Source of the DNA: Streptomyces sp. NBC_00582
GTDB lineage: Bacteria; Actinomycetota; Actinomycetes; Streptomycetales; Streptomycetaceae
Direction: 5' to 3'
Assembly (NCBI RefSeq): GCF_036345155.1
Contig: NZ_CP107772.1
Span: 434,001 to 498,000, forward strand
DNA: 64,000 nucleotides
Shown: piece after piece, positions 24,960 through 32,974 of the stretch
Layout of the letters: each line of letters starts with the position of its first letter
How positions within the stretch are numbered: the first letter of the stretch is position 1
Made by a program: the position numbers and the translations under genes
The notes under the pieces: model-generated
The model's database searches: none
Told to the model about the DNA's origin: nothing
The model's input: the letters and a program-made list of their open reading frames with translations, nothing else

Positions 24960-25213
24960 CACGGGCGAGGAGTGCGCCGCTGGCTGGTTACGCCGACGCC
25001 GGGGACGAGACCGTCTTCGTCATTGTGGCCGCCGTCCGGGCAGAGTGGCAGCGCGTGCGTGACCACACCGCCCAGAGCCGGGCAGAGGGCTACGACTCCG
25101 ACCCCACCTCCCAGCATGTGTTCCGTGCCGGACACCGTCGGCAGAATGCGCCTGCTGCGCTCGCGTGGCATTTCACCAGGCCCGCCAGACACTTTGGGCG
25201 CGGGTATGAGTGA
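24960..25213 (+). other. Unidentified coding remnant upstream of fibre B
   Basis: AGYADAGDETVFVIVAAVRA, EWQRVRDHTAQSRAEGYDSD looks like protein sequence but has no convincing start, and the frame continues into the leader of fibre B. The stretch 24725-24960 shows nothing clear. Confidence 0.2.
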
Positions 25214-25261
25214 CGTCGCGCGGGTGCTGCCGGAGGGGATGGCGTTGGGCGCTGTCGACGG

Positions 25262-26302
25262 GTTCCGGTCAGGAGGGGGTCGATTCGGGACAGAGGTGGA
25301 GGATTGTGGGATGCGATCGGGTGAGGGCTGCTTACTGTCGATTGGTCCGTCGGCGCCGGTTCCCGGGGGCCCGTGGCCTCAAAGGTCTGAACGGGACCGG
25401 CGACTCCGCTGCGCGTCTTGTGCCTGCATCGTGTGCACCGCCGAGGTAAGGGGAACTTACCGTGCCGTCCTTGCTGCACTACGAGATCCTCACGGATCCG
25501 ACTTCGCTTCAGGTTTCGCGTCCTGGGGCGCCATCGGTGGGGACGGTGTACGTGGTCGTCTCCAACCCTCACCTGGCCGATGTGACATGGCAGCACATCG
25601 ATGTGCTGATTCCGATCGGCAGCGGCAGCGATGCTCTGACGGACAACGCCTCGGGGATCACCGCGAGCATCCCCACCAGGAGCTATCAGCCGCTGCCCGG
25701 TGAGCAGGCCCCGAACTTCACTCCGCATTCAGCAGGCGGGGGCCGTTTCCGGGCCGCGGCCCCCTCGAAAGGGGAGATGACGATCCCGGGACAGGAGCAC
25801 TTGATCCTGAAGCTGGAGAACATCCCTGTTTCGGACCAGGCGGGCCTGGCCGTCGTATCGATCCACGAGATCGCAAGCGGCGGCGACCTCGGTGCGCTGC
25901 CGTATTCAGTACCAGGGGCCTACTACGGCACCACGCTCGGGCTGGTGAAGCAGACTCCGCAGGTCCCGCAGAACTTCCGCGCGGACTATTCCATGGTGAG
26001 CGCAGGCCAGGACGTCGTCCTGCGCTGGGAGGGACCGGACAGCCTCACGTACTGGATCCGCTACCCGGACGGAGCCTTTGAACCCGTCAACCCACCGGTG
26101 AGGCCCACACCGACATCGTACGGGCCGCACCGTCACACACCCACCCGCTCCCTGACACGTGGCACCACCTACACCCTCATGGCCGGGACTGTCGACGGCA
26201 ACGGGCAGGTGCAGGAGGGGTACTTCCTCACCACCACCGTCCACGCACTCATCCCCGAATTCGACAGCGGGACGCGCACACCGTGGATCGAAGGGACGAC
26301 AG
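25262..26302 (+). repeat. Duplicated 5' module, copy B
   Basis: Partner of 21881-22933. The near identity at the DNA level, including the untranslated leader, indicates recent duplication or gene conversion, while the sequences downstream differ. Confidence 0.9.
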
Positions 26303-26880
26303 ACCGGGGTCGGGTCACCTTCACCCCGCAGGGCGCGCGCGTCGACAACGACACGAACACGCCCGGGACCGTCACGGCGGCCGAGGCGGACGTGGAGACC
26401 CTGGTTGCCACCACCGGGGTGCACACTCCGTGGGTGGAAGGGACGGCGAATAAGAGTCGGGTCACCTTTGCCACGAACGGCGTGGAGGTCCGCCGGCCGA
26501 ACGGCAATTTGGGAACGGTAACGGCCGACGACGTCACCACCCGTGTGGTCCAGGGGCTCACCGACAGCGCCGGCTGGATCAGCTTCCCGGACCGCGGCGT
26601 CAACGTCTACCACGGCCACGACGCCACTCTGGGCGTCCTCACGGCCGCCCAGGTCGACGCGGAGGAGGGCGTCAATACCCCGTGGGTGGGCAGGCGCAAG
26701 GCTGGCCAGGGCTGGATCGAGTTCCCCCAGGACGGTATCAAGGTCCACAAGGACGGCACCGACACCGGAGGCACCGTCCACGCCGACAAGGCCGATGTCA
26801 CCGGCGTCAATACAGACAAGGACGGCAACCTCGAATCCAGCGGGCGTCCGTCCCAGGCCCAAGGGGTTGACCCTGACTAG
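25462..26880 (+). CDS. Fibre-like protein B, paralogue with different shaft
   Basis: 472 residues from GTG 25462. The head and sandwich domain (residues 1-280) are nearly the same as in protein A. After WIEGTT the shaft is different: RGRVTFTPQGARVDNDTNTP, GTVTAAEADVETLVATTGVH, TPWVEGTANKSRVTFATNGV, GWISFPDRGVNVYHGHDATL, GVNTPWVGRRKAGQGWIEFP. There are about four units with the same W(V/I)xG ... GWIxFP ... GTVxAxxAD theme. It ends soon after VTGVNTDKDGNLESSG, without the tip domain found in A. The repeat pattern suggests an elongated beta-structured fibre. Function is unknown. Confidence 0.75.
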   Translation: MPSLLHYEILTDPTSLQVSRPGAPSVGTVYVVVSNPHLADVTWQHIDVLIPIGSGSDALTDNASGITASIPTRSYQPLPGEQAPNFTPHSAGGGRFRAAAPSKGEMTIPGQEHLILKLENIPVSDQAGLAVVSIHEIASGGDLGALPYSVPGAYYGTTLGLVKQTPQVPQNFRADYSMVSAGQDVVLRWEGPDSLTYWIRYPDGAFEPVNPPVRPTPTSYGPHRHTPTRSLTRGTTYTLMAGTVDGNGQVQEGYFLTTTVHALIPEFDSGTRTPWIEGTTDRGRVTFTPQGARVDNDTNTPGTVTAAEADVETLVATTGVHTPWVEGTANKSRVTFATNGVEVRRPNGNLGTVTADDVTTRVVQGLTDSAGWISFPDRGVNVYHGHDATLGVLTAAQVDAEEGVNTPWVGRRKAGQGWIEFPQDGIKVHKDGTDTGGTVHADKADVTGVNTDKDGNLESSGRPSQAQGVDPD

Positions 26881-26933
26881 CGTGCCCAGCACCCCCAAAG
26901 AGCACCAGCCGTGCGGCCCGCCCCACTGAGGGC

Positions 26934-27164
26934 ATGACGTTCGATTCGCCGATGCCCTCCCCTCCGTTTCCTTCACCGGACAACGCCGTGCTCCGGGTGG
27001 TCGTCGGCAACGCCATCGCGTCGGTCCACAACGGCGAAGCGTCGGAAGAGGAGGCGATCCTGCACGCCGCCGTCCACGGGTGGTACGAGGGCCACATTCA
27101 AGGCGAGGACGAGTGCCCCGGCTGCGACTTCCGGGAGGATTTTGAAGGACGGCGATGTGGCTGA
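26934..27164 (+). CDS. Small acidic CxxC protein downstream of fibre B
   Basis: 76 residues. An N-terminal Pro-rich stretch (SPMPSPPFPSPD) is followed by a helix (VVVGNAIASVHNGEASEEEA ILHAAVHGWYEGHIQGEDE) and CPGCDFREDF, a possible half metal site. It lies 53 bp after fibre B. The end of the gene is duplicated at 21653, upstream of fibre A, where Trp is a stop codon. That suggests an ancestral tandem array of fibre plus small-gene units. I do not recognise the family. Confidence 0.55.
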   Translation: MTFDSPMPSPPFPSPDNAVLRVVVGNAIASVHNGEASEEEAILHAAVHGWYEGHIQGEDECPGCDFREDFEGRRCG

Positions 27165-27232
27165 CCTGACCCTGGTGCTGACGGTATCCGGGTCGTGGGC
27201 TTTCGACCGTGGTCCGGACGTTGGTCGTGGGC
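27062..27232 (+). repeat. Direct repeat of small-gene tail, right copy
   Basis: Partner of 21653-21828. Here the coding part is intact as the 3' end of the 76-residue gene. The matching downstream part includes GGGCTTTCGACCGTGGTCCG. Confidence 0.75.
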
Positions 27233-27450
27233 CGACTTCAGACTCACCCGCAGGCGCCGTGCGACCTCCGGCGGCTTGATTTTCTGCTCGAACAGCTCGG
27301 CCGCCTGCATCCGCACCGACTCCCGGCGCCGACGTCCCACAATGGTTAGCCCGGCCCCATCCGCATACCTCACACACCACGGGATACAGCCACCGCTCCA
27401 GGCCCTTCATGGACTTCTCGAAGATTCACCCTGACGAGCCGAAGTCAGTA
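27233..27450 (-). pseudogene. IS630-family transposase remnants
   Basis: The minus strand from 27373 reads MRYADGAGLTIVGRRRRESV, RMQAAELFEQKIKPPEVARR, LRVSLKSA, the N-terminal helix-turn-helix of an IS630-type transposase, then breaks off. At 27412-27450 the plus strand has LLEDSP-stop and ACCCTGACGAGCCGAAGTCAGTA, resembling the 3' end of the IS630 fragment at 21442. Two oppositely oriented scraps are thus joined. Confidence 0.6.
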
Positions 27451-27490
27451 GCGCCAGCTTCCCACAGTCCAGTGTGAGAAGGTCGAGCAC

Positions 27491-27865
27491 ATGATCGAGT
27501 CCTGGGCCTTCGCCGATGACACCGCGCCGCCGTCACCGGCGGCGGCGATCGAGGTGCTGCGGGAACGGATCAACGCCAGCCTCCTCGAGACATGGCTGAC
27601 CAGTTCGTCCGGCCGGTCACTGGCTTTCATCAGCAACACCAAGCGGGCCATGGTCATGCTGCTGGACGGCGAAGACGACCCCGGCGAACACGCAGTGGAC
27701 CCGGGCGCGAGCGGCTCCAGCGCGGGCTTCGTCCTGGCGAACGGACAGCACGACGAGTACCCCGACGAGGACACGCTGCCCCTGGCGGAGGCACTCCAGG
27801 TCGTTCAACACATCCTGACCACGGGTGCCCCGCCACCTCATGTTGCGTGGTCTGTCGACCGTTGA
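27491..27865 (+). CDS. Imm1-family immunity-like protein
   Basis: 124 residues. The C-terminal motif GFVLANGQHDEYPDEDTLPL, AEALQVVQHILTTGAPPPHV, AWSVDR matches Imm1-type immunity proteins (G..DEYP.. ..L..A......TG..P....W). A central strand (SGRSLAFISNTKRAMVMLLD) also fits. Imm1 proteins usually neutralise deaminase or nuclease toxins of contact-dependent systems. No toxin is encoded nearby. The gene is flanked by IS630 and IS30 debris, so it is an orphan immunity gene, perhaps carried as protection against neighbours. ATG 27491 gives the normal length. Confidence 0.75.
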   Translation: MIESWAFADDTAPPSPAAAIEVLRERINASLLETWLTSSSGRSLAFISNTKRAMVMLLDGEDDPGEHAVDPGASGSSAGFVLANGQHDEYPDEDTLPLAEALQVVQHILTTGAPPPHVAWSVDR

Positions 27866-27939
27866 ACCGCGGCACCACCAGGGGAATTACGTGAACACCT
27901 GGGTGGGGAACTACGTGATCGTCCACATTCCGCGACCTC

Positions 27940-28445
27940 GACCGAGGCTCTCGAAGCGCCCGCCCGGTGCGCAGGCAGGCGACCAGCTCACGCTTGAGCG
28001 CACCACGGCCCTCGATGAACAGCGACTGGTAGATCGCCTCGTGGCTGATGCGCATGGACTCATTCTCGGGGAAGTCGGCCTTCAACCGGTGCGAGATCTG
28101 TTCCGGGCTCCATGCTGTCGCCCACCGCCTGTCTTGCCGGTGCGGCTTGTTCAGCCCCTTCCACGGAGGCGTCTGCGGTCCCGCGACGACCGTCCCGTCA
28201 GGCCGGTGAACGTTCCCCGACAACCTCTCCTGAACGTACTGGCGCAACCGGTCGTTGCCCAGAAGCTTCACGCACTTCGGGCGCTTGGCCGCCTGCTGGG
28301 CCTTCCAGTGGGCGACCGTCGCGCGGTACTCCTGCTTGCCGCCGCGCGTGGCGGCGTTGCGGCGCAGCTCGCGAGAGATTGTCCCGGGGTCACGCCCGAG
28401 GGCGCGAACCAAGGTCAGGGACGGGAAGGTCGCCAACCGGCCCAT
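27940..28445 (-). pseudogene. IS30-family transposase fragment
   Basis: RALGRDPGTISRELRRNAAT, YRATVAHWKAQQAAKRPKCV, TAWSPEQISHRLKADFPENE, SMRISHEAIYQSLFIEGRGA, LKRELVACLRTGRALREPR is the helix-turn-helix and linker part of an IS30-type transposase. The start and the whole DDE domain are missing. Confidence 0.7.
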
Positions 28446-28601
28446 CTACATGGCGGTGGCGGTCACCGCCGAGGGGCACGGGACATCCTGGGCCTGTGGA
28501 TCGGCGACGGCGGGGAGGGCGCGAAGTACTGGCTTCAGGTCCTGACCGAGATCAAGAACCGCGGCGCGGCCGCTGTCCTGATGCGCACCACCTCGAACTG
28601 A
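28428..28601 (+). pseudogene. IS256-family transposase fragment
   Basis: NRPIYMAVAVTAEG then, after one frame change near 28475, RDILGLWIGDGGEGAKYWLQ, VLTEIKNRGAAAVLM. This is the core around the second catalytic Asp region of an IS256 (mutator-type) transposase. It adjoins the IS30 fragment head to head. Confidence 0.7.
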
Positions 28602-28670
28602 TCCCACAGCCGCTCGGGATACGGGCCGTACTCACCGATCGGCACATACGGCTCGATCAACTCTCACTGA
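28595..28670 (-). pseudogene. IS5-family transposase N-terminal scrap
   Basis: The minus strand has ELIEPYVPIGEYGPYPERLW, DQFE, the usual opening of one IS5 transposase subgroup. Only about 25 codons remain. Confidence 0.5.
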
Positions 28671-28809
28671 TCGGCGAGTTGCCTGCGCGTCACAGTCCTC
28701 GTTCCTACCGGATCCGCTCTCCCGCCGGACCGGGACCGGCACCATTGATCACGACATCACACAGGCCCTGGCCGTGCTGCACGTCCCGCATCTTCTCGGA
28801 TGACGGTGG

Positions 28810-28843
28810 GCCCCCGCCCCGCGTCAGGGCGGGAAGCGGGGGC
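28810..28843 (-). terminator. Hairpin after the imine-reductase-like gene
   Basis: GCCCCCGC and GCGGGGGC are perfect 8-bp arms with further CCCGC/GGCGGG pairing inside. It lies 28 bp beyond the stop of the minus-strand gene at 28871. There is no T-run. Confidence 0.5.
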
Positions 28844-28870
28844 TCGGGGACGCCGCCGACGGTGGCGCGG

Positions 28871-29758
28871 TCAGTCTGCCTGCGGCGCGGGCTTCTCCAG
28901 GAGAAGCGGGAACAGCGCCGCGGGCAGGTCGGCTCCGCGCCCGGCCTCCACTGCGCGCTGGTAGAGCTTGCGCGCACCTTCCGTCATCGGGCCACGCAGG
29001 CCGATGTCGTAGGAGGATGTGCTGGCCAGTTCCATACAGGCGAAGAACGTGTCGATGGTCGCTTCGTCCGTGCTGTAGTCGCCCTTCTCGACGCGGTCCA
29101 CCGAGTCGCGGAGTTCCCGTTCCAGGATCGCCACGGTCGGCAGCGTGTGGTTGAGCAGCCTCCGGGGCGAGACGCCGTACGCCGACGCGAACGCCAGTGC
29201 TTCCTGGAAGGCGCCTTCCGCAGCCATGTAGAAGATGAGCATGCCGAGGTCCAGGGCACAGGCGTCGCCCACGTTGTCGCCCGCGTGGTTGGTGGTGCCG
29301 CCGAGCAGCAGCAGGGTCGGCTCCAGCTCGTTCCAGATCTCCACGGGCCCGGAGAAGACGACACCTCCACCCGGCTGGCCGATGTCCTTGGGGTACGCGG
29401 CGATGGTCCCGTGCAGATAGCGGCCACCACGCTCCCTGACCCACGCGTCGGTCTCGATCGCGTGGTTGGGTGTTCCCGTCGCGAGGTTGACGATCGTCCG
29501 TCCGTCGAGCCGGACGTCGTCGCCCAGGGCTGTGCGCAGCGCCGCGCTGTCGGTGAGGACCGAGATGACCACCGGGCTCGCCTGGGCGGCGGCGACCGCC
29601 GACTCCGCCACGCCGGCACCCCGCTCGCGGAGCTTCTCCGCTTTGGTGGCGGTGCGGTTCCACACCGTGACCTCCCGACCGCCTTCCACGATCGCGGACG
29701 CGACCGCCGTCCCCATCAGGCCGAGACCGAGAACACTTACGTCGGACAAGGTGTCCAC
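28871..29758 (-). CDS. Imine-reductase-like NAD(P)-dependent oxidoreductase
   Basis: 295 residues of the beta-hydroxyacid dehydrogenase / imine reductase superfamily. The N-terminal Rossmann motif is VSVLGLGLMGTAVASAIVEG with the NADPH-binding VTVWNRTATKAEKL. Then VVISVLTDSAALRTALGD, IVNLATGTPNHAIETDAWVR, YLHGTIAAYPKDIGQPGGGV and VFSGP follow. 'GTIAAYP..IG......FSG' is the imine-reductase version of the active-site strand, where hydroxyacid enzymes have a catalytic Lys region. Imine reductases reduce cyclic imines to amines. It follows an APC permease on the same strand by 60 bp, so the two may handle one amine. The start is GTG. Confidence 0.75.
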   Translation of the reverse strand: MDTLSDVSVLGLGLMGTAVASAIVEGGREVTVWNRTATKAEKLRERGAGVAESAVAAAQASPVVISVLTDSAALRTALGDDVRLDGRTIVNLATGTPNHAIETDAWVRERGGRYLHGTIAAYPKDIGQPGGGVVFSGPVEIWNELEPTLLLLGGTTNHAGDNVGDACALDLGMLIFYMAAEGAFQEALAFASAYGVSPRRLLNHTLPTVAILERELRDSVDRVEKGDYSTDEATIDTFFACMELASTSSYDIGLRGPMTEGARKLYQRAVEAGRGADLPAALFPLLLEKPAPQAD

Positions 29759-29818
29759 CTTCCTCTTTCGTTCATTTTCGTACAGGCCCTGCGGGTCGGA
29801 GTGGCGGCTGCTCGGTGC

Positions 29819-31282
29819 CTACTGCCGGCCGATGCGCTGGTAGACGTCCGGGCGGGACCGGCGGTAGACCAAGGCCGTGATGACGCCCACTACGAACGTT
29901 CCATAGACGAGGGCGAACATCCCGTTTGTCAGGCTCTTGGAGCCACTGATGAGGGTGCTGAAGTTCTGCGTCGCCAGGACCAGCGACACGGCGAGACCGG
30001 TGAGAGCGAGGACGGGCGCGACCACTGACTTCCAGACGTTGGTGTCGCTCGGCCTGGTCCGCCGGAGGTAGACGGGGATCGCGACTCCGGTGACCAGCAG
30101 CAGGACGATCAGTGCGTAGCCGAAGACGCCGCTCAGGGTCGCGTACAGAAGGGTGGGGTCGGCCGCGAAGATGACGAAGGGCGCCAGGCCGAGGACCGTC
30201 GTCACGGTGGTGACCAGGGACGCGCGGTAGGGGGCGCCCTGGCGGGGGTGCACCTTGCTGAGCCCCTTGTGCAGGATTCCGTCCGCGCCGAGGTTGTAGA
30301 GATAGCGGGCCGTGACATTGTGACTGGACAGCGCCGCGGCGAAGATGCTGGTGGTGAGCAGCACGGTGGCCAGGTCAACCACGACGCGCCCGCTGTACGC
30401 GGCGGCGCTGTCCATGAACGACTGGGTCGGGTTGGCAGCCGTGGCAGCCACCACCTTGTCGGTGCCGTACGCCTGGATCAGCAGCCACGCGCTGCCGGCG
30501 TACAGGAGCGTCACCAGGCCGATGAACAGGTACGTCGCCTGGGGCACGGTGCGGTCCGGGTCGCGCACCTCGTCGCGGAAGATGGTGGTCGCCTCGAACC
30601 CGCCGAAACAGAGGACGGCGAACAGCAGGGCGATACCCGTCGACCCCGAGAGGGCCGCGTGCGGGGTGAAGGAGGAGAGGCTGAAACCCGAGGCGCCGCC
30701 CTTGGACACCACGCAGGCGTCGTAGACCAGGACGATGACGACCTCGCACACCAGCAGCACGGACAGGACCCGCGCTGACACGTCGAGCTTGAAATAGCCC
30801 AGCACGCCGACGACCGCCACCAGCGCCAGGCCCCAGAGCCACCAGCTGATCGCCGGTCCGTGGTACCTGTCGTGGATGAGCGACTTGAGCACCAGACCGA
30901 AATACGCGTAGCAGGACAGGGTGATGGCGTAGTAGCACAGGAGTGCCAGGAACGAGGAGCCCAGCCCGACGACCCGGCCCAGGCCTGCGGTGATGTAGGC
31001 GTAGAACCCACCGGGATTGGGGAGATGCCGGGCCATCGTGGTGAAGCCGGCGGCGAACAGGGCCAGGATCACGCCTGCCGCCACGAAGGCCATCGGTGCG
31101 CCGATGCCGTTGCCGTAGCCGACGACGAGCGGGATGAAGCCGACGACGACCGCCATGGGTGCGTTGAAGGCCAGCACGGTGAACAGTAGGTGGAACATGC
31201 TGAGGTTGCCGCGCAACTGGGGCTCTGAAGCCACTCCCACGGACGGCGCCTCCGTCTCGGTCACTGGTCTCACGGAACTCAT
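29819..31282 (-). CDS. APC-family amino acid/amine permease
   Basis: 487 residues with about twelve hydrophobic segments, beginning MFHLLFTVLAFNAPMAVVVG FIPLVV and including the Gly-rich helix-1 region typical of APC transporters. LPNPGGFYAYITAGLGRVVG is the 'GG.Y.Y' motif of helix 3. FGGFEATTIFRDEVRDPDRT VPQATY is the conserved helix 6-7 stretch. It would import an amino acid or amine by cation symport or exchange. ATG 31282 has AGGAGAC at good spacing. It probably forms an operon with the imine-reductase-like gene downstream. The long upstream gap (31283-31875) may hold its promoter. Confidence 0.85.
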   Translation of the reverse strand: MSSVRPVTETEAPSVGVASEPQLRGNLSMFHLLFTVLAFNAPMAVVVGFIPLVVGYGNGIGAPMAFVAAGVILALFAAGFTTMARHLPNPGGFYAYITAGLGRVVGLGSSFLALLCYYAITLSCYAYFGLVLKSLIHDRYHGPAISWWLWGLALVAVVGVLGYFKLDVSARVLSVLLVCEVVIVLVYDACVVSKGGASGFSLSSFTPHAALSGSTGIALLFAVLCFGGFEATTIFRDEVRDPDRTVPQATYLFIGLVTLLYAGSAWLLIQAYGTDKVVAATAANPTQSFMDSAAAYSGRVVVDLATVLLTTSIFAAALSSHNVTARYLYNLGADGILHKGLSKVHPRQGAPYRASLVTTVTTVLGLAPFVIFAADPTLLYATLSGVFGYALIVLLLVTGVAIPVYLRRTRPSDTNVWKSVVAPVLALTGLAVSLVLATQNFSTLISGSKSLTNGMFALVYGTFVVGVITALVYRRSRPDVYQRIGRQ

Positions 31283-31612
31283 GGGTTGTCTCCTGACGAT
31301 GGCCCCTGCCCCTGGACAGGGGCTTCGGCGGCGAGGGTTGAGATCTGAGCGGGCTGCCCTTGGAGTTCGTGTCTCGGCGGGGTCCAGGATGAGATCGGTC
31401 CGGACTGGGTGAGTTGCGTTCAGCCGAGCGAATTGGTCGAAAGACTAGGTCGCATGTCCCAAGTAGGCAAGACAGGGGGGCGGTAAATTCTTTGTTTCGC
31501 CTGACAGGGGCAAGGAAAGGAATTCTCTCCGAAGATTGCGATTAGCTCCGGCACGGCACGACACCCCGGAAGCAACGAGGTCCGGTGCCAACTCGGCCCG
31601 TATTGCGGTGAG

Positions 31613-31627
31613 GTCAACGGCGTTGAC
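31613..31627. promoter_or_regulatory. Palindrome in the 31.3-31.9 kb gap
   Basis: GTCAACG-G-CGTTGAC has perfect 7-bp arms, and a further GTCAACG half-site sits at 31671-31677. They lie in the 593-bp gene-free stretch 31283-31875, upstream of the APC permease gene and beyond the esterase stop. No convincing gene is visible in that gap. Confidence 0.35.
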
Positions 31628-31875
31628 GGGCCGCGCTCATCGCGATCTCACCTGGGCTGCGTTCATCCACGTCAACGCGATTTGCCGATCTAGGGCACGC
31701 GGGCACGCGGTAGGTGCACCGCCCGCCGAAACGTGCGGGAAACGCAATTCAAGGAATTCCGAGTGCTTCCACACTCGCAGGGAAGGGCCCCCCGTGCCGG
31801 GTGACCGGCACGGCACCGCCTGCCCTCGATCACCTGGGTAAGCTGCCGCCGGAGCCAATCAACTTGGTCATGTGA

Positions 31876-32826
31876 TCAGGAACTGGCATCCTGGGTGTCC
31901 GCTCCGAACGCGTGGACGAGGTGCCTGGCGGCGTCGTCGACCGCCTCCTTCGCCCGTGCGATGGTTCCGACCTCGGTGAAGAAGGCGTGGAAGACGCCCG
32001 GGTAGCGCTTGGCGGCGCTTCGTACGCCGTCCTCTCGTAGCCGGCGGGCGAAGTCCTCCCCGCCGTCGCGCAACGGGTCGCACTCCGCGGTGATGATGAA
32101 CGCCGGCGGGAGGCCTCGCAGGTCGCGAGCGTTCGCGGGCACGGCGAGCGGGTCGGCGCGGTCGGCCTCGTCGCGCAGGTACTGGTCCCAGAACCACAGG
32201 ACGTCGTCGCTGGTGATCAATGGACCGTCGGCGTACTCGGTCCAGGACGGGCGCGGCACGCCGTACTCGGTGGGCGGGTAGGCCAGCAACTGGAAGACGA
32301 TGGGTGGGCCGCCCCGGTCGCGGGCGAGCAGGCACACGGCCACGGAGAGGTTGGCGCCGGCGCTGTCGCCGCCGATCGCGATGCGGGACGAGTCCGCGCC
32401 CAGTTCGGCGGCGTGGGAGGACACCCAGGTCAGGGCGCGGAAGCAGTCGTCGAGCGGCTCGGGGAACTTGTGCTCGGGCGCGAGACGGTAGTCCACCGAG
32501 ACGACGACACAGCCCGCCGCCGTCGACAGCGTGCGGCACAGGGCGTCCACGCCGTTCAGACCGCCCACCGTCCAGCCGCCTCCGTGGAGGTACACCAGGA
32601 CCGGCAGTCCGGCCTCGGGGCCGGGCCGGTACACCCTGACCGGGATCTCGGCTTCCGCGCCGGGGACGGTCCGGTCGTACACCTCGTGGATGACCGGAGG
32701 CGGAAGGTCGGAGGCGCGTGCGCGGACCCACTCTCGTGCACCCGCAACGCCCAGCGTGTGCAGCGGTCGCGGAAGCAGCTCCTTGAGCAGGTCGGCCGAC
32801 GCCTGCGCGTCGGGATCGAGTTTCAC
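31876..32826 (-). CDS. HSL-family alpha/beta hydrolase (esterase)
   Basis: 316 residues of the hormone-sensitive-lipase (family IV) esterase group. The oxyanion motif HGGGW (VYLHGGGWTVGG, about 83) and the nucleophile motif GDSAG (IAIGGDSAGANLSVAV, about 155) are present. The acid Asp is in ITAECDPLRDGGEDFARRLR and the His in PGVFHAFFTEVG. It hydrolyses short acyl or aromatic esters in the cytoplasm. GTG 32826 has GGAGG at good spacing. It is tail-to-head with the decayed acyl-CoA dehydrogenase locus on the same strand. Such an esterase could act on lactones or esters made by the Baeyer-Villiger enzyme at 36705. Confidence 0.85.
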   Translation of the reverse strand: MKLDPDAQASADLLKELLPRPLHTLGVAGAREWVRARASDLPPPVIHEVYDRTVPGAEAEIPVRVYRPGPEAGLPVLVYLHGGGWTVGGLNGVDALCRTLSTAAGCVVVSVDYRLAPEHKFPEPLDDCFRALTWVSSHAAELGADSSRIAIGGDSAGANLSVAVCLLARDRGGPPIVFQLLAYPPTEYGVPRPSWTEYADGPLITSDDVLWFWDQYLRDEADRADPLAVPANARDLRGLPPAFIITAECDPLRDGGEDFARRLREDGVRSAAKRYPGVFHAFFTEVGTIARAKEAVDDAARHLVHAFGADTQDASS

Positions 32827-32867
32827 GGTGCCTCCGGGACGGTGCGCGACGTGCAGGGCTCAGGGGT

Positions 32868-32965
32868 CACCGGACAGTGACAGGACATTCTGCCGTCGAC
32901 GGCGAGGGTGGTGCCGGTGAAGTACGCCGAGGCCGGGCCGGCGAGGAAGACGACTGCCGGGCCCC
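32868..32965 (-). pseudogene. Short-chain dehydrogenase, C-terminal scrap
   Basis: AVVFLAGPASAYFTGTTLAV, DGRMSCHCP is the end of a classical SDR (FLASPxSxYxTGTTLxVDGG). It is joined directly to the broken acyl-CoA dehydrogenase fragment, which suggests a deletion that removed the middle of two genes. Confidence 0.6.
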
Positions 32966-32974
32966 GAAGAGGTT

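Noticed and set aside
21881..26880. A diversity-generating retroelement acting on the fibre genes
   Set aside because: No reverse transcriptase or template repeat is visible, and the two genes differ by whole segments rather than by A-specific point changes.
21459..27450. A prophage or contractile-injection cluster around the fibre-like genes
   Set aside because: No capsid, terminase, sheath, tube, baseplate or holin gene is present; the surroundings are transposase scraps.
31536..31841. A 101-codon open frame in the gap before the APC permease
   Set aside because: No ribosome site, irregular composition and no recognisable motif.
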